DNA of 64,000 nt from positions 313,825 to 377,824 of the forward strand of contig NZ_KI928940.1 in assembly GCF_000521215.1 (NCBI RefSeq). The letters are read 5' to 3'. Of this stretch, positions 54,844-63,990 are shown in pieces. A program made the translations under genes and the position numbers. Under the pieces are notes generated by a model. The model was not told the DNA's origin and ran no database searches. It saw only the letters and a list, made by a program, of their open reading frames with translations. The stretch's first letter is position 1; each line of letters begins with the position of its first letter. Origin of the DNA: Labrenzia sp. DG1229 (GTDB taxonomy: Bacteria; Pseudomonadota; Alphaproteobacteria; Rhizobiales; Stappiaceae).

Positions 54844-54884
54844 TGTATTAAAAATACATCTGAAACTGTATTATAGATAATACA
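54844..54884. promoter_or_regulatory. Two palindromes, likely GntR operators
   Basis: TGTATTAAAAATACA (54844-54858) and TGTATTATAGATAATACA (54867-54884), both perfect inverted repeats sharing the half-site TGTATT, about 24 bases apart centre to centre. They lie in the 143-base gap between gntR and the divergent operon, upstream of the GAGAGGAAG ribosome site. Confidence 0.8.
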
Positions 54885-54903
54885 AATATCGAGAGGAAGC
54901 TGG

Positions 54904-55470
54904 ATGCCAATCGTTGAACTGCATCTGTTGCAGGGCTATGGGTCTGAAGAAAAACGCCGGCTGCACGAGGGATTGACAGATGCCGTTCGCCTTGTAGTAC
55001 CCGCTCTGCCTGATGCGATTACCGTCCTGATCCACGAGATGGAACCCGACAACTATTCACGCGGGCGTAAGCATCGTGTTGGAGCGCCCGCCCTCCAGGA
55101 TCCCGGCAATATCGTGAAACGCTATCTGAAGGCGATGGAAGCGCGTGACTTCGACTCGGCCCGATCAATGCTGGGCGAAGGGTTTTCGATGCAGTTCCCG
55201 GGAGCTGAACCCATGGTGAGCCTGAAGGAACTGCTCGACTGGGCAGGACCCCGTTACCGCTTCGTCAAAAAGACCTATGACGGATTTGATGTCATGCAAA
55301 GTTCCGGACCTGCGGCACTTGTCTACTGTCGGGGCAATCTGTCTGGCGAATGGCCAGACGGTACGGCCTTTGACAGCATTCGATTTATCGACCGGTTTGA
55401 AATCGAAGGTGAAAAGATCATGAGGCAGGATGTCTGGAACGACATTGCAGAAGCCAGGGCGAAGGCATGA
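54904..55470 (+). CDS. Tautomerase fused to SnoaL/NTF2-like domain
   Basis: A 188-residue fusion. Residues 1-62 are a 4-oxalocrotonate tautomerase-type unit with the catalytic Pro as residue 2 (MPIVELHLLQGYGSEEKRRL) and a DAITVLIHEMEPDNY segment. From residue ~70 the NIVKRYLKAMEARDFDSAR to FIDRFEIEGEKIMRQDVW part has the cone-shaped SnoaL/NTF2 pattern. Such domains act on keto-enol or ring substrates or just bind them. First gene of the plus operon; overlaps hyuB by four bases. Its substrate is unknown. Confidence 0.83.
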   Translation: MPIVELHLLQGYGSEEKRRLHEGLTDAVRLVVPALPDAITVLIHEMEPDNYSRGRKHRVGAPALQDPGNIVKRYLKAMEARDFDSARSMLGEGFSMQFPGAEPMVSLKELLDWAGPRYRFVKKTYDGFDVMQSSGPAALVYCRGNLSGEWPDGTAFDSIRFIDRFEIEGEKIMRQDVWNDIAEARAKA

Positions 55471-57161
55471 GCGAGATTGATCCCATCACCTTGTCGGTCT
55501 TGTCCGGCCGCATGGAACAGATCGCGGATGAAATGGATGCGACCCTGTTTCGGGCTGCCTTCAACCCGATCATAGCCGAGGCGCATGACGCCAGCCACGG
55601 CCTCTATCATGCGGACAGTGGCGACACGCTGGTTCAAGGCAAGTCCGGACTGCCGATTTTCGTCGGTGTGATGTCCTTTGCCGTAAAGGCGGTAATCGAA
55701 AAGGTGGCTGCCGACGGTGACTTGATGGACGGTGACATCTTCATCTTCAACGATGCGCATATTGGTGGCACTCACTTGTCGGACATGCGACTGGTCCGCC
55801 CATATTTCCGGGATGGAGAGCTTTTCTGTTATCTCGCGTCCGTCGGACACTGGCATGACGTTGGCGGTGCGGTGCCCGGCAACTACAACCCGGCGGCCAC
55901 GGATGTCTTTCAGGAGGCGTTTGTCCTTCCGCCCGTACGGTTGGCACGTGCCGGTGAGGTCAACCGGGACATTATCGATATTCTCCTGCGCAACACGCGT
56001 CTGCCTCAATCGGCGATGGGCGATCTGAACGGTCAACTCGGCGCGCTGGACCTGGGTGTCCGGCGCATGGACGAACTGTTGGATGAGTACGGAGCATCCA
56101 CAATAGTGGCTGCCTTGGATGCCCTTGGACACAGAGCGGAAGCCTTGATGCGAGCAGAGCTTGAAGCGATGCCCGACGGCCGATGGGAAGCGCTGGATTA
56201 TCTCGACAACGACGGCATCACTGATGAACCGCTGGCAATTCGGGTCGGGCTGGAGATCAATGGTGACAGTATGACCCTGGATTTTGCCGGGTCCGCGCCG
56301 CAATGTGCAGGTCCGGTCAATATCGCGCTTCCAACGACGGTTGCGACAGCCTATGTCGCGATCAAGCATATCTTCCCGGGATTGCCTGCGAATGCGGGCG
56401 TGATGCGCCCGATTGAAGTCAAGGTGCCCGAAGGCTCGCTCCTTTCCGCGGAATTTCCAAGTCCGACTGGTGGATATACCGAGACGATCCTGCGGATGAT
56501 CGATGTGATTTTCTCCGCCTTCGCCAAAGTTGCCCCGGACCGCGTTGTTGCCAATGCCTATGGTACGATCAATGCCCTGTCGATCGCGGGCAAACGCAAC
56601 AATGGTCAGCCATGGGTCATGTTCAGTTTTTACGGGGGCGGCCATGGCGGTTCTCTCGAAGGCGATGGTCTCAATCATGGCAACGCGCCGATTTCAACGG
56701 CCACGATCCCGCCGATGGAGATACTTGAAGCCGCTTATCCGGTCATGTTCCGGCAATGGGCGCTACGGCCCGACAGCGCGGGGGCCGGCAAGCATCGAGG
56801 CGGCCTGGGTGCTATCTACGAAATTGAGGTTCTTGAAGAAAATGGCGCCGAGGCCTTTTTGTTTGGCGAGCGCGCGCGCTTTGCCCCCAAAGGCATTGTC
56901 GACGGACAAGACGGTGCGATGAACAGGTTTTCCTATGAGCAGGACGATGATTGGAAAGTGCCGCCTCTGGCTTCAAAGATGCGCGGCATCAAATTGCGGC
57001 AGGGTCAGGCGGTGAGACTGGAAACACCTGGCGGCGGCGGATATGGCAAAACCGAAGACAGGGCTGCGGAAAACGTTGCAAGCGATGTTGCGCGAGGTTT
57101 TGTCGATGCCGAAAGGGCCGATCAACTCTATGGCACCGCCTGGCGGGAGATTTCCATATGA
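55467..57161 (+). CDS. hyuB: Hydantoinase/oxoprolinase B-type subunit
   Basis: A 564-residue HyuB-family protein (usual 520-600). Seen: ITLSVLSGRMEQIADEMD, DIFIFNDAHIGGTHLSDM (metal-contact region), VGHWHDVGGAVPGNYNP, and HGGSLEGDGLNHGNAPIST. In family members the A and B subunits hydrolyse a cyclic amide with ATP (N-methylhydantoin, 5-oxoproline), or carboxylate ketones. The stop overlaps hyuA. Order B before A. Confidence 0.92.
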   Translation: MSEIDPITLSVLSGRMEQIADEMDATLFRAAFNPIIAEAHDASHGLYHADSGDTLVQGKSGLPIFVGVMSFAVKAVIEKVAADGDLMDGDIFIFNDAHIGGTHLSDMRLVRPYFRDGELFCYLASVGHWHDVGGAVPGNYNPAATDVFQEAFVLPPVRLARAGEVNRDIIDILLRNTRLPQSAMGDLNGQLGALDLGVRRMDELLDEYGASTIVAALDALGHRAEALMRAELEAMPDGRWEALDYLDNDGITDEPLAIRVGLEINGDSMTLDFAGSAPQCAGPVNIALPTTVATAYVAIKHIFPGLPANAGVMRPIEVKVPEGSLLSAEFPSPTGGYTETILRMIDVIFSAFAKVAPDRVVANAYGTINALSIAGKRNNGQPWVMFSFYGGGHGGSLEGDGLNHGNAPISTATIPPMEILEAAYPVMFRQWALRPDSAGAGKHRGGLGAIYEIEVLEENGAEAFLFGERARFAPKGIVDGQDGAMNRFSYEQDDDWKVPPLASKMRGIKLRQGQAVRLETPGGGGYGKTEDRAAENVASDVARGFVDAERADQLYGTAWREISI

Positions 57162-59221
57162 CCGGGCGCATGGTGGGCGTTGATGTTGGCGGTACATTCA
57201 CGGATGTCTTTGTCCTCAACGAGGCCGACGGTACCGCATCCGTGGCCAAGGTACCGACGACACGTCCGGATCAGTCAGGCGGGTTTCTCGAGGGCATCTC
57301 GCAACTGGGATCGGATTTTTCGAAATTGTCGGTTGTTGTTCACGGGACGACCGCCGGTACCAACGCACTGCTCGAGCGCAAGGGTGCTGTCACCGGCGTC
57401 ATCTGCACGCAAGGTTTGCGTGACGTGTTGGAAATGCGCCGCCGCGACCGGCCCAGAACCTGGGGCTTGCGCGGTGATTTCGAGCCTGTTGTTGATCGGC
57501 GGAACCGGCTCGAGGTCCCGGAGCGAACCTTGGCAGATGGAACAATCCGCACGCCTGTTGATCTGGAGGCCGTCCGCGCTGCGGCCAAAACATTGCACGA
57601 CCAGGGGTGCAAGGCCGTGGCGATCCTGTTTGCCAATGCATATGCCAATCCGGCAAATGAGGAAGCGGCTGTCGCGGCGGTGCGCGAGATCTGGGCAAAC
57701 CCTCATGTCTCGGCCTCATCGGAGATACTGCCCGAAATTCGCGAATTCGAACGGTTTTCGACCACAGCACTGAATGCCTATCTCCAGCCGGAAGTGTCTG
57801 GTTATCTGGAGCGGCTTGAACGAGCGCTGAATTCACGCGGATTCGACGGTGAATTCATGATCGTACAATCCAATGGCGGGGTCATGGCCGTGGAAACGGC
57901 TTGCCGTCTTCCGGTGCGAACGGCTCTTTCTGGACCGGCAGCCGGTGTTATCGCCGCTGGATATATCGCTTCGTCTGCTGGCTTCGAAAACGTGATAACG
58001 GGCGATATGGGGGGCACCAGCTTCGATGTTTCCCTGATAGCCGGCGGACACTCCATGTTGTCTCCGCAAACGTCCATTGACTTCGGCATGGTTGTACGGA
58101 CACCGATGATCGAGATCACGACGATCGGCGCCGGTGGTGGCTCTATCGCCTGGGTTGACAAGGGAGGGTTGCTCAACATCGGACCGGAGAGCGCTGGATC
58201 GGATCCAGGCCCGGTTGCCTACGGTCTGGGAAACACGCGTCCGACGGTAACTGACGCCAATGTGGTTCTGGGTCGGATCGACCCTGACAATCCGATCGGC
58301 GGGAAACTGAAACGGCTCGATGTTGACGCCGCATGCGAGGCTATCGACCGGCATGTTGGTTCTCCGCTCGATCTTGGAACACTTCAGGCTGCAGAGGCGA
58401 TTCTGCGGGTCGCCAATTCGCGCATGGCCGGGGCCATCCGGCTCGTAAGTATCGAGCGCGGCTTCGATCCCAAGCATTTCGCCTTCATGCCGTTCGGCGG
58501 CGGAGGGGCCTTGCATGCTGGGGCGATGCTGAAAGATGTCGGAATCGCACGCGCGCTCGTCCCGCGCTACCCGGGTGTTACATCCGCCATGGGATGCGTG
58601 ATTGCGGATATGCGCCAGGACTTCGTGCAGACGATCAATTCGCTTGTGGCAACGCTCGATGAAAGCGCGCTCGGTGACTTCATGCAGGCGCATGTGGACC
58701 AGGGACTGGCTCTTCTCGACGCGGCCAGGTCGACCTTTGAAGCACGTGAATTGAGCTTCGAGTTGGATATGGCCTACATTGGCCAGACGCACACGGTCTC
58801 GGTACCAATGAGTGTCTTGACTGAGAACGGCAATGTCATTCCCCCCACGCGAGTGGACATCGAAAAGGCGTTCGACGCTGCCTACAAGGCGACATTCGGG
58901 CGACTGCTGGAGAATGGTGTTAGGCGGATCATAAATCTGCGCAGTTCGGTCACCGGTATGCGTCCCAAGTTCGATCTTCGGAGCCTTGCCCCCGAAACGA
59001 CGGATCCTGCCGTTCCGAAAGCCACACGCCAGGTACACTTTGAAGAATCGTGGCTCGAAACGGAGATCTTCGACCGACTGGCGCTTCCCGTTGGAACCGT
59101 GATCAAGGGACCGGCAATTCTGGAACAGCCCGACACCACCGTGCTTGTCGAACCGGATCTGCAAGCGCGGGTCGATGCATTCGGCAATACCATAATCGAA
59201 CCTTTGGGGGATCAGTCATGA
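57158..59221 (+). CDS. hyuA: Hydantoinase/oxoprolinase A-type subunit
   Basis: A 687-residue HyuA-family protein with the actin-like ATPase start GVDVGGTFTDVFVLNE, the HGTTAGTNALLERKG loop, the central ALSGPAAGVIAAGYI and DMGGTSFDVSLI motifs, and a full C-terminal domain. ATP phosphorylates the amide or carbonyl oxygen before ring opening. The ATG at 57158 overlaps the hyuB stop; a longer upstream frame is only an overlap shadow of hyuB. Confidence 0.93.
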   Translation: MTGRMVGVDVGGTFTDVFVLNEADGTASVAKVPTTRPDQSGGFLEGISQLGSDFSKLSVVVHGTTAGTNALLERKGAVTGVICTQGLRDVLEMRRRDRPRTWGLRGDFEPVVDRRNRLEVPERTLADGTIRTPVDLEAVRAAAKTLHDQGCKAVAILFANAYANPANEEAAVAAVREIWANPHVSASSEILPEIREFERFSTTALNAYLQPEVSGYLERLERALNSRGFDGEFMIVQSNGGVMAVETACRLPVRTALSGPAAGVIAAGYIASSAGFENVITGDMGGTSFDVSLIAGGHSMLSPQTSIDFGMVVRTPMIEITTIGAGGGSIAWVDKGGLLNIGPESAGSDPGPVAYGLGNTRPTVTDANVVLGRIDPDNPIGGKLKRLDVDAACEAIDRHVGSPLDLGTLQAAEAILRVANSRMAGAIRLVSIERGFDPKHFAFMPFGGGGALHAGAMLKDVGIARALVPRYPGVTSAMGCVIADMRQDFVQTINSLVATLDESALGDFMQAHVDQGLALLDAARSTFEARELSFELDMAYIGQTHTVSVPMSVLTENGNVIPPTRVDIEKAFDAAYKATFGRLLENGVRRIINLRSSVTGMRPKFDLRSLAPETTDPAVPKATRQVHFEESWLETEIFDRLALPVGTVIKGPAILEQPDTTVLVEPDLQARVDAFGNTIIEPLGDQS

Positions 59222-59838
59222 GCGAGCCGAGAACCTGGGACCTTAAAAGGACGGCGCTCCTGACGATCGACCTTCAAAATGACTTTATCCATCCGGAGGG
59301 AGCCTATGGTCGCGCTGGACAAAGGGCGGACAGCATCGCAGCTCTACCCGGCCGGATTGCTCCACTTGCAAGAGCGATCCGCAAGCGGGGCGGTCACTAC
59401 ATTTCTGCCCAGTTCACACTTGTTCCCGATGCCAGTGGCGCCCCTTTGATCGCACCCCATCTCAAGAAACTGCGACCGTTTCTCGGAAAAGGGGACTTTG
59501 CACCCGGCAGCTTCGGCAACACGTTGGTTGACGAACTCTATCCGGCCGATTTTGTGATCGAGAAGGTCGCCTATTCGGCCTTCTATCAGACCCGGCTGGA
59601 ATTCATCACGCGTGCAGTCGGCATCGATACACTGATCGTAGGCGGCATTGTTACCAACGGCGGAGTGGCCTCGACGCTTCGGGATGCACACTTGCGAAAC
59701 ATCGAAACGGTTCTGCTAACCGATGGCAGTGCCGCATTCGACAGCGAGGTCCATGACGCAACACTTCTGTCGCTGGCGACCGTCACCGGTCAGATGACTT
59801 GCGTTGAAGCGCTGGATTGGCTGGAGCAAGCATCATGA
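59218..59838 (+). CDS. Isochorismatase-fold hydrolase lacking the catalytic Cys
   Basis: A 206-residue protein of the isochorismatase/cysteine-hydrolase fold. The triad Asp is in LLTIDLQNDF and the Lys in VIEKVAYSAF, but the loop where amidases have Cys (VTNxCVEST) reads IVTNGGVASTLRDAH, so Gly replaces Cys. Isochorismatases such as PhzD also lack the Cys and hydrolyse a vinyl ether, so an amidase role (for example N-carbamoyl cleavage) is doubtful. Overlaps both neighbours in the operon. Confidence 0.85.
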   Translation: MSEPRTWDLKRTALLTIDLQNDFIHPEGAYGRAGQRADSIAALPGRIAPLARAIRKRGGHYISAQFTLVPDASGAPLIAPHLKKLRPFLGKGDFAPGSFGNTLVDELYPADFVIEKVAYSAFYQTRLEFITRAVGIDTLIVGGIVTNGGVASTLRDAHLRNIETVLLTDGSAAFDSEVHDATLLSLATVTGQMTCVEALDWLEQAS

Positions 59839-60701
59839 GCCTGAAAACACGACTTCAGCAAAAGAACATTCTGGTGGCACCGGGGGTCTATGACGGCTTG
59901 ACCGCGTCGATGGCAACATCTGCCGGATTCGAGGCGCTCTATCTGAGTGGGGCAGCGGTGTCCTACACTCGCCTCGGCCGTCCTGATATCGGCCTCACCT
60001 CGGTGACGGAGATGACGGAGACCATGGCCCTTATTGCAGATCGCACGGACCTGCCTGTGATAATTGACGCCGATACCGGTTTCGGTAATGCGCTCAACGC
60101 TCAACGGACCTTGCGCCTTTATGAGCGGGCAGGTGCCTCGGCGATGCAAATTGAAGATCAGACTTATCCGAAAAGGTGCGGTCATCTGGCAGACAAGTCA
60201 CTCATCCCGGTCAGTGAAATGGCCGGTAAGGTGAGGGCGATGGCCGATGCGCGGAACTCGGAGGAAACGTTGATCATTGCCCGGACAGATGCCATTGCGG
60301 TTGAAGGGTATCAGGCGGCGATTGATCGCGCAGAAAGCTATCTTGAGGCCGGTGCCGATGTGCTCTTCATTGAAGCGCCGCAGTCACGAGAACAACTTTC
60401 GGGTATTGCCCTGAATTTCGAAGGCAGAGTGCCCTTGCTGGCGAACATGGTCGAGGGTGGCGCGACACCGATAACAGGGGCAGAGGACCTGGAAACGCAA
60501 GGCTATTCGATCGTCATATTCCCGGGTGGTATTGTTCGCGCAATTGCGCGAACGGCAGGCGATTATTATGAAAGTCTGCGGAAAAACGGCAGCAATCGGC
60601 CTTTTGCTGACAGAATGTTCGATTTTGACGGTCTCAATGGAGTGATCGGAACGTCCGATATGCTGGCCAAGGGCGTAGCTTATGACCGAAACGAAAGCTG
60701 A
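59835..60701 (+). CDS. Isocitrate lyase / PEP mutase-family lyase
   Basis: A 288-residue single-domain enzyme of the ICL/PEP mutase superfamily. Seen: APGVYDGLTASMATSAGFE, the metal loop IIDADTGFGNALN, and the catalytic signature PKRCGHLADKSLI with Cys present, which favours a carbon-carbon lyase over a phosphonate mutase. Relatives cut methylisocitrate, dimethylmalate or decarboxylate oxaloacetate. With LeuCD in the same regulon it may cleave the hydrated acid. Overlaps the flavoprotein gene by 20 bases. Confidence 0.9.
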   Translation: MSLKTRLQQKNILVAPGVYDGLTASMATSAGFEALYLSGAAVSYTRLGRPDIGLTSVTEMTETMALIADRTDLPVIIDADTGFGNALNAQRTLRLYERAGASAMQIEDQTYPKRCGHLADKSLIPVSEMAGKVRAMADARNSEETLIIARTDAIAVEGYQAAIDRAESYLEAGADVLFIEAPQSREQLSGIALNFEGRVPLLANMVEGGATPITGAEDLETQGYSIVIFPGGIVRAIARTAGDYYESLRKNGSNRPFADRMFDFDGLNGVIGTSDMLAKGVAYDRNES

Positions 60702-62067
60702 CGTCGCGCCCGCTCCGGACAACTTTGACCTTTCGTGCGAAACCCTGATTGTCGGGGCAGGGGCTGGTGGACTGGTTGCAGCACTCGCCGCGCAGGAGGC
60801 GGGACAATCAGTGCTTGTGATCGAAGCCGACCCGGTGCCGAAAGGCTCAACTGCCCTGTCAGCCGGTCTGATACCGGCGGCTGGGACGAAGATACAGGCC
60901 AGCGCCGGGGTTGAGGATGATGCCATTGTGTTCGCGGCAGATATTCAGGCAAAGGCTGGCAACGAGAACGATCAGGCGCTTGTCAACCGGCTTGCCTGCA
61001 ATTCAGCTCCCGTGATCGACTGGTTGAGCGAGACGTTCAATCTGCCATTTTCGCTGATAACAAATTTTGACTATCCGGGTCACAGTCGCAGCCGCATGCA
61101 CGGCTTGCCGGCCAGATCCGGTGTCGAACTGATAGATGCTCTCCGGGCAACCTGTGAGGCGGCCGGGATCGATATCGTTTGCGAGCGGCGCGCCGGTCGC
61201 TTGTTTGTTGAAAACGGGCAGGTACGCGGCGTCGCCGTTATGCGGCCGGACGGAGGTGTCGAGACGATCGGTTGCGACAAGCTGGTTCTTGCCTGCAATG
61301 GCTTTGGAGGCAATCGCCAACTTGTGCACCGGTTCCTGCCGGAAATCGAAAACGGCCTTTGGTTCGGACACGATGGCAATCGGGGCGAGGCATTGCTCTG
61401 GGGGCAAGCCATAGGTGCCGGTCTCGCGCATCTGGGATCTTACCAGGGGCATGGTAATGTCGCCCAACCCCACGGTATTCTCATCACCTGGGCCGTCATC
61501 ATGGAAGGTGGTGTGCAGGTCAACAACAAAGGCCGGCGTTTCTGGAACGAGGCCCAGGGTTATTCCGAAGCCGCACGCGTGGTGTTGTCGCAACCGGACG
61601 GAGAGGCCTTCGCAATCTTCGATGGCCGTATTGCCCGCATTGCCAGGCAATTCGAAGACTTCAAGCATGCCGAAGCTCTTGGAGCGGTCAGGCAAAACGA
61701 TACGCTTAAGGGGCTTGCATGTGACCTGGGTTTGCCGCCTGAACCCCTGGTGGAAACGGTTGCCTCCATTCCGTGGAACGGTGTCGACAACTTCAATCGA
61801 AAATTCGGAACCGAAGCTTTGAAATCACCCTATTGCGGTGTCCGGGTAACCGGCGCCCTTTTTCACACCCAGGGCGGACTTCTAACCGGCGAGGGAGCAC
61901 GCGTCTTCCACACCGATGGATCGGGCTTTGCCAATCTTCATGCATGCGGCGGAGCGGCATGCGGCGTCTCGGGGCGAGGCGACAGGGGCTATCTTTCCGG
62001 AAACGGCCTGTTGAGTGCAGTGGTTCTTGGCAAGCTGGCGGGAGAAGCACCACGGGATAGGTCATGA
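60682..62067 (+). CDS. FAD-dependent dehydrogenase (fumarate reductase-like)
   Basis: A 461-residue flavoprotein of the FAD-binding-2 family. N-terminal ADP-binding motif TLIVGAGAGGLVAALAAQ with VLVIEAD, a middle capping domain, and the C-terminal FAD motif ACGVSGRGDRGYLSGNGLL. No covalent-FAD or heme-binding segment and no twin-arginine signal, so cytoplasmic and soluble. Relatives oxidise tricarballylate, ketosteroids or reduce fumarate. Last gene of the plus operon, so it may introduce the double bond that LeuCD hydrates; inference. Confidence 0.88.
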   Translation: MTETKADVAPAPDNFDLSCETLIVGAGAGGLVAALAAQEAGQSVLVIEADPVPKGSTALSAGLIPAAGTKIQASAGVEDDAIVFAADIQAKAGNENDQALVNRLACNSAPVIDWLSETFNLPFSLITNFDYPGHSRSRMHGLPARSGVELIDALRATCEAAGIDIVCERRAGRLFVENGQVRGVAVMRPDGGVETIGCDKLVLACNGFGGNRQLVHRFLPEIENGLWFGHDGNRGEALLWGQAIGAGLAHLGSYQGHGNVAQPHGILITWAVIMEGGVQVNNKGRRFWNEAQGYSEAARVVLSQPDGEAFAIFDGRIARIARQFEDFKHAEALGAVRQNDTLKGLACDLGLPPEPLVETVASIPWNGVDNFNRKFGTEALKSPYCGVRVTGALFHTQGGLLTGEGARVFHTDGSGFANLHACGGAACGVSGRGDRGYLSGNGLLSAVVLGKLAGEAPRDRS

Positions 62068-62352
62068 CCAGTTGTTGTATCAAACGGAACGAGGCAACGA
62101 GCGTGTGTGCAATAGATGGTGCAGGCCACGGATAGCGCGTACGCGAAAGACCCGGACAGCTTACTCTGACGCAGAGGGCGATAACAGTTTAGTAGAACAG
62201 ATTCGATCAGATAATTGTAATATAGAGGGAATTTCTGAAAGCAGATCAATTTTATAAAATTTGCTCTTTAGCTCTCAACATGAAAATGTAAGAAATGCTT
62301 TTTGACTCTACATAGTCGATGTGAAGATCAATCACTGGAGCATTTGTAAACA

Positions 62353-63150
62353 ATGAGTGCAAAGAGTGTTCTTATAATTATTCTATTGATTTTCTTTCAA
62401 GGCAGTGCACGCGTGTTGGCTTGCGTTGAGCCCGTTAGGTTTGAGGACACGCAAGAATATACGCTCTACAAAAGTATTGAAGCAGAATCCAATTCCCAAG
62501 ACGAGCTATTTAGTAAGTTTGCTGAAGTAAGCGAATTGGGTGTAGCGTTGTTTGATTTCAGAGAATTTGTATCAAATTCTGAATACATGACCTTCAATGA
62601 CATTGGAAAGCTACGCCAGAAATGGATTGCAGGGGATAGTATTATTTTACAACATTTTATTATGAATATTTTGCTCACGGAAACAGAGTATATTGTGGAC
62701 AATGAATATACAGGTTTTTTAGAAGAAATTTTAACAAATAATAAGAAAAATTGTTGGATTGATGATGAGGAGTTCAGTATAAAATTTTTAAAACACCTGC
62801 TTCGTTCGTCGAAATATTTTCCTGAAGTCCCACCGCTTGAAGAGACTGTTTCTTTCTTGAGAGAACTGTCGCGGAACATGGGTGATTATGAAATATTGCA
62901 AAACTATTTCGACTTGTTGCGTCTGGGTGGGTTCAACATGGCAAAACAGGAGTTAAGTAAGTGGAGTGGAAGAAATTCTTCAGATGAATTTTGCAGTGGT
63001 GTTGCACACTGCATCGAGCGGATAAGAATTGAATTTGAACATGTGAAAGAAGAGAACGCGAAAGTTACGAAAAGAAAGATGAGAAAGTTGGAATGCGAGG
63101 TCAACTATGTGAATTCTTTTGGAAATTCTGTCAGAATAGAATTGTGTTGA
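62353..63150 (+). CDS. Secreted orphan protein, AT-rich
   Basis: A 265-residue protein with a clear signal peptide (KSVLIIILLIFFQGSARVLA) and an early Cys. The mature part is acidic, helical and AT-rich in codon use, with cysteines toward the end (DEFCSGVAHCIERI, LECEV, final Cys) that may pair. It resembles in style, not in sequence, the secreted orphans at 30.9 and 31.6 kb. No domain recognised. Bounded by the catabolic operon and an IS remnant, so likely acquired. Confidence 0.62.
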   Translation: MSAKSVLIIILLIFFQGSARVLACVEPVRFEDTQEYTLYKSIEAESNSQDELFSKFAEVSELGVALFDFREFVSNSEYMTFNDIGKLRQKWIAGDSIILQHFIMNILLTETEYIVDNEYTGFLEEILTNNKKNCWIDDEEFSIKFLKHLLRSSKYFPEVPPLEETVSFLRELSRNMGDYEILQNYFDLLRLGGFNMAKQELSKWSGRNSSDEFCSGVAHCIERIRIEFEHVKEENAKVTKRKMRKLECEVNYVNSFGNSVRIELC

Positions 63151-63329
63151 TCGTAAATTTTTGCTTGAAATTGTGTAACTTCCCGGAATTCTTGTCTTTT
63201 TGCGCGCTTTAGAAAGATTTCGCGAATTACGTCCGACATGAGACCAAGAAGTAAGCTGGAAGATGAACGATTTTTGTATCTACCGACAAATCGCCCAGAC
63301 TTCGGACTCAAAACATGAGCAAAAGCTTG

Positions 63330-63990
63330 CCTAGAGGCTGAAAGCGGACAGGAAATTGGTGCCGTTCCTTTCATCTCGCGTTGCAATTCTTCGAATTTCC
63401 TTGAGCCTACCGAACTTCCTTTCGATGAAGGTTCTGCCTTTGTAAAGGTGTGGTGAGAAACAGGTCTTCATTTACGTGTTTTGAGGAGCGGGATGTTTGA
63501 ACGAGAGCCCAGCGCTTTCACGGTCCTGCGGATACGATCGCTGCCGTAACCATTGTAGCTATGCAAAACACCTTTTGCCGGAACATGCGGTAAGAGTGCC
63601 TCTGCTCCGGTGAAATCTGAGACATTGGCACCGGCGAGGTGGAAGGCGATTGGCCTTCCTTTGTTGTCGCTGAGCGCGTGGGTTTCGGTTCCCGGACCAA
63701 CACGAACTCAGCGCTCGGCATTGGCCAGAGTCCTTTTGGTCACCATGAGCGACCTGGTGCGTCCAAGTTGCTGTACTGTCGATCATTACTTCAAACGTTC
63801 GGTCGCCGGTTTGGGACAGCGTGCTGACGATAACTGTCCAGACACCCTTCTCGGACCGCCGGGCAAAGCTATTCTAGAGTGTTTTCGTCGGTCCAAAGAC
63901 ATCTGGCACAACGACCGCTCGAATCAAGACTTGTATGATACCGCTGATCTCGCCGAGCATCGACGCGAACCTTGCCTCGTGTATCAGTAA
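63330..63990 (-). mobile_element. Degenerate IS5-family transposase, runs to window edge
   Basis: Pieces of one transposase are readable on the minus strand in different frames. From 63980 downward: SEKGVWTVIVSTLSQ and FEVMIDSTATWTHQVAHG (first Asp); then ALSDNKGRPIAFHLAGANV with SYNGYGSDRIRR in the second Asp region; then RTFIERKFGRLKEIRRIAT (catalytic Glu region), ending at a stop near 63334. At least one frameshift separates the second and third pieces. Inactive. The 5' end may continue beyond the window. Confidence 0.82.

Noticed and set aside
63610..63990. A 126-codon plus-strand open frame at the right edge
   Set aside because: Antisense to readable IS5-type transposase pieces on the minus strand.
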